A stretch of 64,000 bases of DNA from Agromyces aureus (GCF_001660485.1 NZ_CP013979.1:186001-250000), one strand, 5' to 3'; positions 33,152 through 42,038 are shown, numbered from the stretch's first letter. Translations and numbers: made by a program. Notes: generated by a model not told the origin, from the sequence alone.

Positions 33152-34093
33152 CTACGGCAGCCCGTCGCCCGCGGGCGTCGCGGTCGCGGCTGCTGCTCGA
33201 GCCAGCGCGTCGCGACAGGCGACGACCGCGGGCCGGGCGGCCGCGGCGAGGCGCGTCGACGTGAAGATCTCGCGCTGCGGATGTCCGGGCAGGTCGAGCA
33301 GGGCCACGCTCGGCGCCTCGCCGGCCCACACGAGGTCGGGCAGGAGGCCGACGGCGTTGCCCGTGCGGATGAGTCTGATGTGCGCCATCAGGTCGGCCGA
33401 CTCGAACCGCACGTCGGGCTCGAAGCCCGCGTCGCGGCAGAGTTGCTCGGCCCAGTCGCGCGAGGCCGTGCCCCTGGGCTCGAGCACCCAGGGCATTCCG
33501 GTGGCGGCGGCGAGCATGGCGCGCGGGTCGGGGTCGCCTCGCGCCATGAGTCGCGTCGGATGCGGCGGCAGCGCGAGCCGGATGCCGTCGGCGGCGAGGC
33601 TCACCCGGTCGAGGTCCTCGCGGTGCGCACGCGTGTGTCCGGGGTACTGCTCGGCGATCACGAGGTCGAAGTCGCGGGCGGCGACCTCGAAGAGGCCGGC
33701 ATCGGGCTCGCGCTCGGTGACCTCGACCCGCAGGTTCGGGTGCTCCGAGCGCAGCAGGGTGAGCGCCTGCGGCACCATGGCGTGCGCCGCCGACTGGAAC
33801 ACCGCGATGCGCACCGTGCCGCCGACGTCGGTCAGCGACCGCGCGACATCCGCCTCGGCCTCTTCGAGCCGATCGAGCACGGCGCGCGCGTGGCCCACGA
33901 GCAGTTCGGCCTGCGGCGTGAGCTGCACGCGTCGGCCGACCTGCACGAGCAGCGGCACGCCGGCCTCGCGTTCGAGCAGGCCGAGCTGCTGCGACACCGA
34001 CGACGGGCTGTAGGAGAGCGCCTCGGCGACCGCCGAGAGCGTGCCGCGCTGGCTCAGCTCGACGAGCAGGCGCAGGCGTCGTACGTCGAGCAT
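33152..34093 (-). CDS. LysR family regulator (probable putA activator)
   Basis: A 313-residue LysR protein with an N-terminal winged helix (MLDVRRLRLLVELSQRGTLSAVAEALSYSPSSVSQQLGLLE, read in parts), a linker helix and a two-lobed co-inducer domain (about 90-300) starting VRIAVFQSAAHAMVPQAL. The S-P-S-S-V-S-Q-Q variation of the recognition helix is typical of actinobacterial LysR proteins. ATG 34093 is chosen as it yields the standard LysR N-terminus; the longer open frame upstream is low-complexity. It is divergent from putA and is probably its proline-responsive regulator (inference from position). Confidence 0.9.
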   Translation of the reverse strand: MLDVRRLRLLVELSQRGTLSAVAEALSYSPSSVSQQLGLLEREAGVPLLVQVGRRVQLTPQAELLVGHARAVLDRLEEAEADVARSLTDVGGTVRIAVFQSAAHAMVPQALTLLRSEHPNLRVEVTEREPDAGLFEVAARDFDLVIAEQYPGHTRAHREDLDRVSLAADGIRLALPPHPTRLMARGDPDPRAMLAAATGMPWVLEPRGTASRDWAEQLCRDAGFEPDVRFESADLMAHIRLIRTGNAVGLLPDLVWAGEAPSVALLDLPGHPQREIFTSTRLAAAARPAVVACRDALARAAAATATPAGDGLP

Positions 34094-34119
34094 GGCCGGC
34101 CTCCGACATCCGTCGATCA

Positions 34120-34166
34120 TTCGGTTCTGATGAACAGTATCCATCGGATTCATTCGCTTTACCGAA
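34120..34166. promoter_or_regulatory. LysR-type binding sites between lysR and putA
   Basis: Two TTC/GAA dyads in an AT-richer patch: TTC-N9-GAA (34120-34134) and TTCG-N6-CGAA (34153-34166), centred 32-33 bases apart (three helical turns). They lie 27 bases upstream of the LysR start and 90 bases upstream of putA. The arrangement matches the recognition plus activation sites of LysR regulators. Confidence 0.5.
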
Positions 34167-34255
34167 CGGATGTCTCGCCGCACACTGGTGGAGTCGGCAC
34201 AGCAGCCGACAGGCGCCGCCAACCCCGGGCGCACGAAGCAAAGGACACTACCCTC

Positions 34256-37200
34256 GTGACCATGTCGGACCACGCCACGCTCGCCAGCCAGAGCACCGAG
34301 CGCGTTACTGCCCTGGTGCGCCGTTGGCTCGCCGAGAGCGCCGAGCACCCCGCCGAAGTCTCCGCCGAACGCCTCGCCGGCGTGCTGAAGGACCCGAACG
34401 GGCTCGCCTTCACCGTCGGCTTCGTCGACGGCGTCATGCGCCCCGAAGACCTCGGCGTCGCCGGCCGCAACCTCGCGCAGGTCGCGAAGCTCACGCCGAA
34501 GTTCCTGCCGTGGTACCTCCGCGCTGCGATCCGCCTCGGCGGCGTGTTCGCGCCCGTGCTCCCGTGGATCGTCGTGCCGATCGCGCGCCGGGTGCTCCGC
34601 GCCATGGTCGGTCACCTCGTGCTCGATGCGACCCCCGCGAAGCTCGGCCCCGCGATCGCGCACCTGCGCGAATCGGGCAACCGCCTGAACCTCAACCTGC
34701 TCGGCGAGGCCGTGCTCGGCGAAGACGAAGCCGATCGCCGCCTCAAGGGCACGACCGAGTTCCTCGCGCGCGACGACGTCGACTACGTGTCGATCAAGGT
34801 GTCGAGCGTCGTCAGCCAGCTCTCGATGTGGTCATTCGACGAGGCCGTCGCGAAGGTCGTCGCCAAGCTGACGCCGCTCTACGAGCTCGCCGCGCAGAAC
34901 GAGGCGCGCGGCAAGCCGAAGTTCATCAACCTCGACATGGAGGAGTACCGCGACCTCGACCTGACCATCGCGGTCTTCACGTCGCTGCTCGACCAGCCGC
35001 AGCTGAAGGGCCTCGAGGCCGGCATCGTGCTGCAGACCTACCTGCCCGACGCGCTCGGCGCCATGCAGCAGCTGACCGAGTGGGCGACGCGTCGTCGCGC
35101 CGACGGCGGTGCGCCGATCAAGGTGCGCGTCGTCAAGGGCGCCAACCTCGCCATGGAGCACGTCGACGCCGCCGTGCACGGCTGGCCGGTCGCGACCTAC
35201 GGCACCAAGCAGGACTCCGACACCAATTACAAGCGCGTGCTGCGCTGGTCGATGACCCCAGAGCGAACGGATGCCGTGAAGCTCGGCATCGCCGGCCACA
35301 ACCTGTTCGACGTGGCCGACGCCTGGATCACCGCCGTCGACCGGGGCGTCACGAGCCGGGTCGAGTTCGAGATGCTCCTCGGCATGGCCACCGGACAGGC
35401 CGAGGCCGTTCGCGGCGACGTCGGCAACCTGCTCCTCTACACGCCCGTCGTGAACCCGAGCGAGTTCGACGTCGCGATCGCCTACCTCGTGCGCCGCCTC
35501 GAAGAGAACGCCAGCCAGGAGAACTTCATGTCGGCCGTGTTCGACCTCGCGTCGAACGCCCGACTGTTCGCCCGCGAGGAGAGCCGTTACCTGGCCTCGC
35601 TCGCCGTGCTCGAGGCCGAGCCGGCCGAGACCGCCGAGACCGCCGGCCTCGCCCCGGCCCCGAACCGCGTGCAGAACCGCCGCACCGAGTGGACCGAGGA
35701 GTCGTTCGCCGCGGCCATGGCCCCGAAGGACGCCCCCGCGCCCGGCGCCGAGCACGAGGGCGACGAGTCGCTCACGAGCGTGGTGCTCGGCATCCGCCGC
35801 GGCAGCGTCGGCGACGGCCTCGACGCGTTCGCCGGGTTCGACGGCGCGACCGCCCTCGACGGCGCACCCGCACCGCAGGGTTCGGGCGTGACCCCCGGAT
35901 TCCGCAACGAGCCCGACACCGACCCCGCGCTCGCGGCGAACCGCGACTGGGGTCGCCGCATCCTCGCCCGCGTTCCCGAGTCGCGCCTGGGCGTCGACAC
36001 GGTCGCCGCCGCGCGCATCGACGACGCCGCGACCCTCGACCACGTCGTCTCGGTGGCCGCCGAGCGCGGCCGCGCCTGGGGCCTGCTCTCGGGCGACGAG
36101 CGCGCCGCCGTGCTGCACCGCGCGGGTCTCTCGCTCGCCGCGAACCGCGACCGCCTCATCGAGGTCATGGCCGCCGAGACCGGCAAGACCATCGCCGAGT
36201 CCGACCCCGAGATCAGCGAGGCCATCGACTTCGCGCACTACTACGCCGAGCGCGCCCGCGAGCTCGACCACGTGCAGGGCGCCGAGTTCGTGCCGTCGAA
36301 GGTCACGGTCGTGACCCCGCCGTGGAACTTCCCGGTCGCGATCCCCGCCGGCGGCGTGCTGGCCGCGCTCGCCGCCGGATCGGCCGTCGTCATCAAGCCC
36401 GCCAAGCTCGCGCAGCGCTCGGGAGCCGTCATGGTCGAGGCGCTCTGGGAGGCCGGCATCCCGCGCGACCTGCTCGTGCTCGTCGACCTCGCGCAGCGCG
36501 ACCTCGGCAGCCGCCTCGTCAGCCACCGGTCCGTCGACCGCGTGATCCTCACGGGTGCGTACGAGACCGCGAAGCTGTTCCGCTCGTTCCGCCCCGACCT
36601 GCCGCTGCTCGCCGAGACGAGCGGCAAGAACGCCATCATCGTGACGCCGTCGGCGGACCTCGACCTCGCGGCATCCGACGTCGTGAAGAGCGCGTTCGGC
36701 CACGCCGGACAGAAGTGCTCGGCCGCGTCGCTCGTGATCCTCGTGGGCTCGGTCGCGAAGTCGGAGCGCTTCCTGCGCCAGCTCGTCGACGCGACGATGT
36801 CGCTCAAGGTCGGCTGGCCCGAGCACGCAACCAGCCAGATGGGCCCGCTCGTCGAGCCGGCGAACGGCAAGCTCGAGCACGCGCTGACCCAGCTCGGCAT
36901 CGGCGAGGAATGGCTCGTCGAGCCCAAGCGCCTCGACGACACCGGGCGCCTCTGGTCGCCCGGTGTGCGCACGGGCGTCGCCGCGGGCTCGTACTTCCAC
37001 CTCACCGAGTTCTTCGGCCCCGTGCTCGGCGTCATGCACGCGAAGAACCTCGACGAGGCGATCCGCATGCAGAACGCGGTCGACTACGGCCTGACCGCCG
37101 GCCTGCACTCGCTCGACTCCGACGAGGTCGCGACGTGGCTCGACCGCGTCGAGGCCGGCAACCTCTACGTCAACCGCGGCATCACGGGCGCGATCGTCCA

Positions 37201-37927
37201 GCGTCAGCCGTTCGGCGGCTGGAAGCGCTCGGCCGTCGGCGCCGGCTCGAAGGCCGGCGGGCCGAACTACCTGTTCGGCCTCGGCGACTGGGTTCCGCAG
37301 CACGACATCACGTCGGGCTCGCTGCACCTGCGCGGGCTCGAGAAGCGCGTGTCCGAGATCATCGAGGCGTCGCAGTCGTCGATCGACTTCGAGTCGTTCG
37401 AGGTGCTCCGCCGGTCGGCGCTGTCCGACCAGATCGCCTGGACCGAGGAGTATGCGACCGTCAAGGACGTCTCGGGCGTCGGCGTCGAGCGCAACCTGTT
37501 CCGCTACCGTTCGCTGCCCGTCGCGATCCGCATCGGCGAGGCGGCGACGCTCGGCGAGGGCCTGCGCGTGATCGCGGCCGGCGTGCTCGCGAAGTCGGCG
37601 CTGCGGGTGTCGACCGCCCACGACCTGCCGAAGGGCGTCTCGCAGCTGCTCGCCGCGAAGGGCGTCGACATCACCCGCGAGGGCGACGCGGCGTGGCTCG
37701 CGCGCGTCGCGAAGAAGGGCGTCGGCGCCTCGCGCGTCCGCCTGGTCGGCGGCAACCCGGTGGCGCTCGCGCTCGCGCTCGACGGCACTCCGGATGTCGC
37801 GGTCTGGGCGCACCGGGCGACGCCGTCGGGCCGGGTCGAGCTGCTGCCCTTCCTGCACGAGCAGGCGATCTCGATCACGAACCACCGCTTCGGCAACCCG
37901 ACGACGATCACCGACGGCGTGATCTGA
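34256..37927 (+). CDS. putA: Bifunctional proline dehydrogenase/L-glutamate gamma-semialdehyde dehydrogenase
   Basis: A 1223-residue PutA that oxidises proline to glutamate with FAD and NAD. The proline dehydrogenase barrel (about 80-440) contains ESGNRLNLNLLGEAVLG, DYVSIKVSS, LDMEEYRDLDLT and KGANLAMEH. The aldehyde dehydrogenase domain (about 560-1030) has TPPWNFPVAIPAGG, ETSGKN with the general base Glu and GQKCSAAS with the catalytic Cys (about 822). A C-terminal domain of about 190 residues follows. There is no N-terminal ribbon-helix-helix domain, so it does not repress itself and regulation falls to the divergent LysR. GTG 34256 is 10 bases after AAGGA; ATG 34262 is an alternative. Confidence 0.95.
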   Translation: MTMSDHATLASQSTERVTALVRRWLAESAEHPAEVSAERLAGVLKDPNGLAFTVGFVDGVMRPEDLGVAGRNLAQVAKLTPKFLPWYLRAAIRLGGVFAPVLPWIVVPIARRVLRAMVGHLVLDATPAKLGPAIAHLRESGNRLNLNLLGEAVLGEDEADRRLKGTTEFLARDDVDYVSIKVSSVVSQLSMWSFDEAVAKVVAKLTPLYELAAQNEARGKPKFINLDMEEYRDLDLTIAVFTSLLDQPQLKGLEAGIVLQTYLPDALGAMQQLTEWATRRRADGGAPIKVRVVKGANLAMEHVDAAVHGWPVATYGTKQDSDTNYKRVLRWSMTPERTDAVKLGIAGHNLFDVADAWITAVDRGVTSRVEFEMLLGMATGQAEAVRGDVGNLLLYTPVVNPSEFDVAIAYLVRRLEENASQENFMSAVFDLASNARLFAREESRYLASLAVLEAEPAETAETAGLAPAPNRVQNRRTEWTEESFAAAMAPKDAPAPGAEHEGDESLTSVVLGIRRGSVGDGLDAFAGFDGATALDGAPAPQGSGVTPGFRNEPDTDPALAANRDWGRRILARVPESRLGVDTVAAARIDDAATLDHVVSVAAERGRAWGLLSGDERAAVLHRAGLSLAANRDRLIEVMAAETGKTIAESDPEISEAIDFAHYYAERARELDHVQGAEFVPSKVTVVTPPWNFPVAIPAGGVLAALAAGSAVVIKPAKLAQRSGAVMVEALWEAGIPRDLLVLVDLAQRDLGSRLVSHRSVDRVILTGAYETAKLFRSFRPDLPLLAETSGKNAIIVTPSADLDLAASDVVKSAFGHAGQKCSAASLVILVGSVAKSERFLRQLVDATMSLKVGWPEHATSQMGPLVEPANGKLEHALTQLGIGEEWLVEPKRLDDTGRLWSPGVRTGVAAGSYFHLTEFFGPVLGVMHAKNLDEAIRMQNAVDYGLTAGLHSLDSDEVATWLDRVEAGNLYVNRGITGAIVQRQPFGGWKRSAVGAGSKAGGPNYLFGLGDWVPQHDITSGSLHLRGLEKRVSEIIEASQSSIDFESFEVLRRSALSDQIAWTEEYATVKDVSGVGVERNLFRYRSLPVAIRIGEAATLGEGLRVIAAGVLAKSALRVSTAHDLPKGVSQLLAAKGVDITREGDAAWLARVAKKGVGASRVRLVGGNPVALALALDGTPDVAVWAHRATPSGRVELLPFLHEQAISITNHRFGNPTTITDGVI

Positions 37928-37950
37928 CCCGAGCGCCGGTCGCAGTTTCG

Positions 37951-38026
37951 CCGGTCGAGGAGGCGCGCCAGCGCCGTCTCGAGACCCCTGCGCGCTTGGT
38001 CTCGAGACGCTGCGCTCCTCGACCGG
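37951..38026. repeat. Intergenic inverted-repeat pair, copy 2
   Basis: Two opposed units between convergent genes: unit a at 37951-37986 (CCGGTCGAGGAGGCGCGCC...GTCTCGAGACC) and unit b at 37998-38026 (GGTCTCGAGACGCTGCGCTCCTCGACCGG). Each is itself an inverted repeat, and together they can fold into one long stem. Unit a is identical over 36 bases to the reverse complement of 39796-39831. The location between putA and the convergent protease gene suits a bidirectional terminator. Confidence 0.8.
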
Positions 38027-38039
38027 CGGAGGGGCAGCG

Positions 38040-38537
38040 CTATGCGGTGGGCGGGAGCGGGTCGCGCCCGCGGTTCTGGCGGCGCACGCCGCGCGGCGCC
38101 CGCCCGCCGAGGAACGACTCGCCCGACGCGACGAGGAACCCGTTGCGCAGCGCTTCGCGCCCGATGAGCATGCGGAAGCCCATCTCGTCGCGATTGCTGA
38201 GCGTGACCTCGGCCTGCATGTCCTGACCGAGCAGCACGATGTCGAGCAGCACCACGATGCGCTCCTCGGAGTGCCCGGATGAACTGCGGATGCTGCGTCG
38301 GTCGTGCACGCGCGACTCGACCACGACCGCGTCGTCGTCGGAGTTCTGCCAGGGCCGCACGCCGTAGCGGACCCACGGCTCACCGTCGCGCTCGAACTCC
38401 TCGACGTCGAACGCGTGCAGCGACGACGATCGGGCTCCGGTGTCGAGCTTCACCTTGATCCACTCGACGCCGATCACGGGGAGGCTCGCCCACTCGCGCC
38501 ATCCGGCGATGGTGCTTGAATGGTGTGGCTCTCTCAT
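38040..38537 (-). CDS. RimB-like retropepsin family protease (ATP-dependent zinc protease annotation)
   Basis: A 165-residue member of the family annotated 'ATP-dependent zinc protease' (PF05618), now related to retropepsin-like aspartic peptidases such as RimB. After GWREWASLPVIGVEWIKVKL comes the catalytic D-T-G-A at about 32-35 (KLDTGARSSSLHAF), then RYGVRPWQ, RSSSGHSEERIVVLLDIVLLG and NRDEMGFRMLIGREAL, the second family block. RimB trims poly-glutamate tails made by RimK in pseudomonads. It is divergent from the RimK-like gene, with only 27 bases between the two start codons, so their promoters must overlap each other's 5' ends. Confidence 0.85.
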   Translation of the reverse strand: MREPHHSSTIAGWREWASLPVIGVEWIKVKLDTGARSSSLHAFDVEEFERDGEPWVRYGVRPWQNSDDDAVVVESRVHDRRSIRSSSGHSEERIVVLLDIVLLGQDMQAEVTLSNRDEMGFRMLIGREALRNGFLVASGESFLGGRAPRGVRRQNRGRDPLPPTA

Positions 38538-38564
38538 CTCGAACCATCATGGCAGGGACTCACT

Positions 38565-39755
38565 TTGAAACTCGCGATTCTCTCGCGCGCCCCGCAGGCG
38601 TACTCGACCCAGCGACTCCGAGCTGCAGCGCTGCAGCGCGGTCATCAGGTCAAGGTGCTGAACACCCTGCGCTTCGCGATCGATCTCGCCGGCGCCGAGC
38701 CCGATCTGCAGTACCGCGGTCGCCCGCTCAGCGACTACGACGCGATCCTGCCCCGCATCGGCAACTCGATCACGTACTTCGGCACGGCCGTGGTGCGCCA
38801 GTTCGAGCAGATGGACGTCTACACGCCCAACACCTCGAACGGCATCACGAATGCGCGCGACAAGCTCCGCGCCCACCAGATCCTCTCGCGCCACAACATC
38901 GCGCTGCCGCCCACGACGTTCGTGCGCAACCGGGCCGATGTGCGCCAGGCCATCGAGCGGGTGGGCGGTGCGCCCGTCGTCATCAAGCTGCTCGAGGGCA
39001 CGCAGGGCATCGGCGTGATCCTGGCTCCCCAGGTGAAGGTCGCCGAGGCGATCATCGAGACGCTGCACTCGACGAAGCAGAACGTGCTGATCCAGCGGTT
39101 CATCGCCGAGAGCCGCGGCCGCGACATCCGCGCGCTCGTGGTCGGCGATCGCGTGGTCGCGGCCATGCGACGGGTCGCGAACGGCGATGAGTTCCGCTCG
39201 AACGTGCACCGCGGCGGCAGCGTCGAACCGGTCGAGCTCACGCCCGAGTACGAAGAGGCGGCCGTGCGCTCGGCGCAGATCATGGGCCTCAAGGTCGCCG
39301 GCGTCGACATGCTCGAGGGCAACGAGGGCCCGCTGCTCATGGAGGTCAACTCCTCGCCGGGGCTCCAGGGCATCGAGACGGCGACGAACCTCGACGTCGC
39401 CGGCGCGATCATCGACTACATGGCCAACCAGGTCGCGTTCCCCGAGATCGACGTGCGCCAACGCCTCACGGTCTCGACGGGCTACGGCGTGGCCGAGCTG
39501 CTCGTGCACGGCAACGCCGATCTCGTGGGCAAGACCATCGGCGAATCGGGCCTGTGGGATCGCGACATCACGGTGCTCACGCTGCACCGCGGCACCAACG
39601 TCATCCCGAACCCGCGCAAGGGCGTGCTGCTCGAGTCGGGCGACCGCCTGCTCTGCTTCGGTCGCCTCGAGGAGATGCGCTCGATGATCCCCGAGCGCCG
39701 CAAGCGCCGCGCGAAGGTGCGCCGCCTGCCCAAGGAGCCCATTCCCGAGAGCTGA
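38565..39755 (+). CDS. rimK: RimK-type ATP-grasp ligase with fused C-terminal RCK_C domain
   Basis: A 396-residue protein. Residues 1-285 match RimK, the ligase adding glutamates to ribosomal protein S6 or making poly-alpha-glutamate: MKLAILSRAPQAYSTQRL, IGNSITYFGTAVVRQFE, KLLEGTQGIGV, QRFIAESRGRDIRALVVGDRVVAAM (read in parts), FRSNVHRGG and the metal-binding LLMEVNSSPGL. Residues about 300-378 resemble a TrkA/RCK C-terminal ligand-binding domain (LVGKTIGESGLWDRDITVLTL, PNPRKGVLLESGDRLLCFG). TTG 38565 is taken as the start: AGGGA lies 6 bases upstream and the protein then begins as E. coli RimK (MKIAILSR). The in-frame upstream ATG would add 15 unrelated residues. S6 modification in actinobacteria is not established. 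Confidence 0.88.
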   Translation: MKLAILSRAPQAYSTQRLRAAALQRGHQVKVLNTLRFAIDLAGAEPDLQYRGRPLSDYDAILPRIGNSITYFGTAVVRQFEQMDVYTPNTSNGITNARDKLRAHQILSRHNIALPPTTFVRNRADVRQAIERVGGAPVVIKLLEGTQGIGVILAPQVKVAEAIIETLHSTKQNVLIQRFIAESRGRDIRALVVGDRVVAAMRRVANGDEFRSNVHRGGSVEPVELTPEYEEAAVRSAQIMGLKVAGVDMLEGNEGPLLMEVNSSPGLQGIETATNLDVAGAIIDYMANQVAFPEIDVRQRLTVSTGYGVAELLVHGNADLVGKTIGESGLWDRDITVLTLHRGTNVIPNPRKGVLLESGDRLLCFGRLEEMRSMIPERRKRRAKVRRLPKEPIPES

Positions 39756-39795
39756 GCGAGCGGATGCCGCGTGGGGGCGTTCGTGGCTCCGTGCG

Positions 39796-39831
39796 GGTCT
39801 CGAGACGGCGCTGGCGCGCCTCCTCGACCGG
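39796..39831. repeat. Intergenic inverted repeat, copy 3
   Basis: A 36-base element (GGTCTCGAGACGGCGCTGG...CTCCTCGACCGG), identical to the reverse complement of 37951-37986. It lies 40 bases after the rimK stop and 64 bases before the next start. Confidence 0.8.
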
Positions 39832-39895
39832 CGGTGGGTGGCGCTGGGTCGCCTCCTCGTCCGGTAGGGAGGCCCGCAGGGGGTAACGTCATCCG

Positions 39896-41047
39896 GTGCG
39901 CATCGCGATCGTCGGAGGGGTGCTGCTGCTCGTCGGAGCTGCGGCCGCGCTGTTCGGCGTGCTCACGCCCGACGACCTGGCCGAGCTCGCGGGCCGGGTG
40001 CTGCCGATCCTCGCGTTCGTGGTGGCGGTCACCGTGGTCGCGGAGCTCGCGGCCGAGGCGGGCCTGTTCCGGGTGATCGCCGAGCGCCTCGCGGCCCTCG
40101 CACGCGGACGGGCGATCGTGCTGTGGCTGCTCGTGCTGGCGCTCGCGACGGCGTCGACGATCTTCCTCTCGCTCGACACGACGGCGGTGCTGCTCACCCC
40201 GGTGGTCGTGGCGCTGGCGGCGCACGCGCGCATCTCGCCGATCCCGTTCGCGCTCACGACCGTGTGGATCGCGAACACGGGTTCGCTCCTGCTGCCCGTC
40301 TCGAACCTCACGAACCTGCTCGCGGCCGAGCGACTCGACCTGCATCCGCTGCAGTTCGCCGCGATCACCGCGGCCCCCGCCGCTGCGGCGATCGTGGTCA
40401 CCGCGGCCGTGATCTTCGTGACGCGGCCGCGCCAGCTGCTCGCGCGCTTCGAGCCCGAGACGGCGAGCCCGCCGGAGGACCGCCTGCTGTTCGCCGTCTC
40501 GGCCGTCACGCTCGTCGTGCTCATGCCGCTGCTCGTCTCGGGCGTCGAGGTGTGGATCCCGGCGACGGGGGCCGCGATCGTGCTCGTGATCGCGTTCGCG
40601 GTGCGCCGGCCGGCCGTGCTGCGGTTCGAGCTCGTGCCGTGGCAGCTCGTGGTGTTCGCCTCCGGGCTGTTCCTCGCGGTCGAGGCGTTGCACGCCGTGC
40701 GGGCGACCGACGTGCTCGGAGTCCTGGCGGGCACCGGGCACTCGCCGCTCGACCTGCTGCAGGTCGCGGGCGTGGGCGCGTTCTCGGCGAACGTCGTGAA
40801 CAACCTGCCGGCCTACCTCGCCCTCGAACCGTTCGCCGACGATCCCGTGCGCATGGTCGCGCTGCTCATCGGCGTCAACGCCGGCGCGATCATCACGCCG
40901 TGGGGATCGCTCGCGACCCTGCTCTGGCATGCGCGACTCGTGTCGGCCGACGTCGAGATCTCGTGGCCGAGGTTCATGCTGCTCGGCCTGCTGGTGGCGC
41001 CGCTCGTGCTCGTCGCGGCGACGCTCGCACTCGCGGCGACGGCCTGA
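39896..41047 (+). CDS. ArsB/NhaD-type (IT superfamily) membrane transporter
   Basis: A 383-residue membrane protein with about ten to eleven helices. It follows the ArsB/SLC13-like plan: a re-entrant loop with SLDTTAVLLTPVVVALAAH (about 95-113) in the first half and its partner FSANVVNNLPAYLAL (about 299-313) in the second, each followed by helices, plus NAGAIITPWGSLATLLWH. These loops bind the ion or oxyanion in ArsB. Arsenite, sodium or dicarboxylate are possible substrates; no arsR or arsC lies near, so arsenic export is not assumed. GTG 39896 follows AGGGGGT at 9 bases. Confidence 0.85.
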   Translation: MRIAIVGGVLLLVGAAAALFGVLTPDDLAELAGRVLPILAFVVAVTVVAELAAEAGLFRVIAERLAALARGRAIVLWLLVLALATASTIFLSLDTTAVLLTPVVVALAAHARISPIPFALTTVWIANTGSLLLPVSNLTNLLAAERLDLHPLQFAAITAAPAAAAIVVTAAVIFVTRPRQLLARFEPETASPPEDRLLFAVSAVTLVVLMPLLVSGVEVWIPATGAAIVLVIAFAVRRPAVLRFELVPWQLVVFASGLFLAVEALHAVRATDVLGVLAGTGHSPLDLLQVAGVGAFSANVVNNLPAYLALEPFADDPVRMVALLIGVNAGAIITPWGSLATLLWHARLVSADVEISWPRFMLLGLLVAPLVLVAATLALAATA

Positions 41048-41060
41048 CGCTCACTGGCGG

Positions 41061-41462
41061 CTACTCGACCGGCGGCGCAGCTCGCGCGCGGAGCGCCGAC
41101 GCGACGAGCGCGAGCGCCGCGTCATCGTCGAGGCCGAGGTGGTGCACGCGGTCGGCGTAGGCGATGGCGGCGAGCTGCGCCTGCTGCGTCGACGGGTCGC
41201 CCGTGGCCGAGACGAAGGTGCCCGCACGCCCGCGTCCCTCGATCACGCCATCGGCCTCGAGCGACTTGTAGGCCTTGGCGACGGTGTTGACGGCGAGGTC
41301 CAGTTCGGTGGCGAGGGCGCGCACGGTCGGCATCCGGGTTCCGGGGGCGAGCGAACCTGCGGTGACGGCCTCGACGACCTGCCGTCGCAACTGCTCGTAC
41401 GGCGGGGCGGATGCCGCGGGGTCGATGCTGAGCGCGAACGGGCCGCCTGCGGCATCCGTCAT
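41061..41462 (-). CDS. GntR family regulator (YtrA-like)
   Basis: A 133-residue short GntR regulator: winged helix from about 22-85 (PYEQLRRQVVEAVTAGSLAPGTRMPTVRALATELDLAVNTVAKAYKSLEADGVIEGRGRAGTFV, read in parts) plus a small C-terminal helical extension, as in the YtrA subfamily that usually controls ABC transporters. None is adjacent. It starts two bases after the AsnC-type gene stop, so the two regulators form an operon. Confidence 0.9.
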   Translation of the reverse strand: MTDAAGGPFALSIDPAASAPPYEQLRRQVVEAVTAGSLAPGTRMPTVRALATELDLAVNTVAKAYKSLEADGVIEGRGRAGTFVSATGDPSTQQAQLAAIAYADRVHHLGLDDDAALALVASALRARAAPPVE

Positions 41463-41464
41463 GC

Positions 41465-41902
41465 TCAGTCCCTGCTGCGGTTGACCAGGCGCGAGAGCAC
41501 GATGGCGCTGCGCGTGTGGTCGACGTTGGGGGCGATGCGCACGCGTTCGAGGGCGTCCTCGAGCGAGGCGATGTCGCGCGCGCGCATGTGCACGATGGCG
41601 TCGGCGCTGCCCGTGACCGTTCCCGCGTAGACCACCTCGGGCACCTGCTGCAGGATGCGCTGGAGCTCGTCGGGTGCGACCGTGCCCCGGCAGAACAGTT
41701 CGACGTACGCCTCGGTCGACATGCCGTCGACGGCGGGGTCGACCTGGATCGTGAACGAGCGGATGACGCCATCGGCGACGAGGCGGTCGACACGTCGCTT
41801 CACGGCCGACGCCGAGAGCCCGACCGACGAGCCGATGTCGCCGTAGCCCGCGCGTGCATTCTGGCGGAGCAGGTCGAGAATCGAGCGATCGAGGTTGTCC
41901 AT
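41465..41902 (-). CDS. Lrp/AsnC family regulator
   Basis: A 145-residue Lrp/AsnC protein. The N-terminal HTH is MDNLDRSILDLLRQNARAGYGDIGSSVGLSASAVKRRVDRLVADGVIRSF (read in parts); the C-terminal RAM ligand domain starts at about 62 (TEAYVELFCRGTVAPDEL) and includes VVYAGTVTGSADAIVHMRARD. Such proteins sense amino acids. It precedes the GntR gene in a two-regulator operon. Targets are unknown. Confidence 0.92.
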   Translation of the reverse strand: MDNLDRSILDLLRQNARAGYGDIGSSVGLSASAVKRRVDRLVADGVIRSFTIQVDPAVDGMSTEAYVELFCRGTVAPDELQRILQQVPEVVYAGTVTGSADAIVHMRARDIASLEDALERVRIAPNVDHTRSAIVLSRLVNRSRD

Positions 41903-42038
41903 CCTCGGAGTGTACGACGATCGGTTGCGCCTCGACAGGCCTCGACGCGCGAATCGTGCGCTCGACGCGCTTCGTCACACGGGCGGACTGATGCCGCGGG
42001 CCGGCGATCACCCCTCGAAACCGTCTTAGGCTCGAAGG

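Noticed and set aside
34832..38383. 1183-residue minus-strand open frame
   Set aside because: Antisense shadow of putA; composition is typical of the complementary frame (Arg/Val/Glu/Leu-rich), and the putA frame has full domain matches.
39896..41047. Arsenite efflux operon
   Set aside because: The transporter is ArsB-like in fold, but no arsR, arsC or acr3 gene accompanies it, so the substrate was left open.
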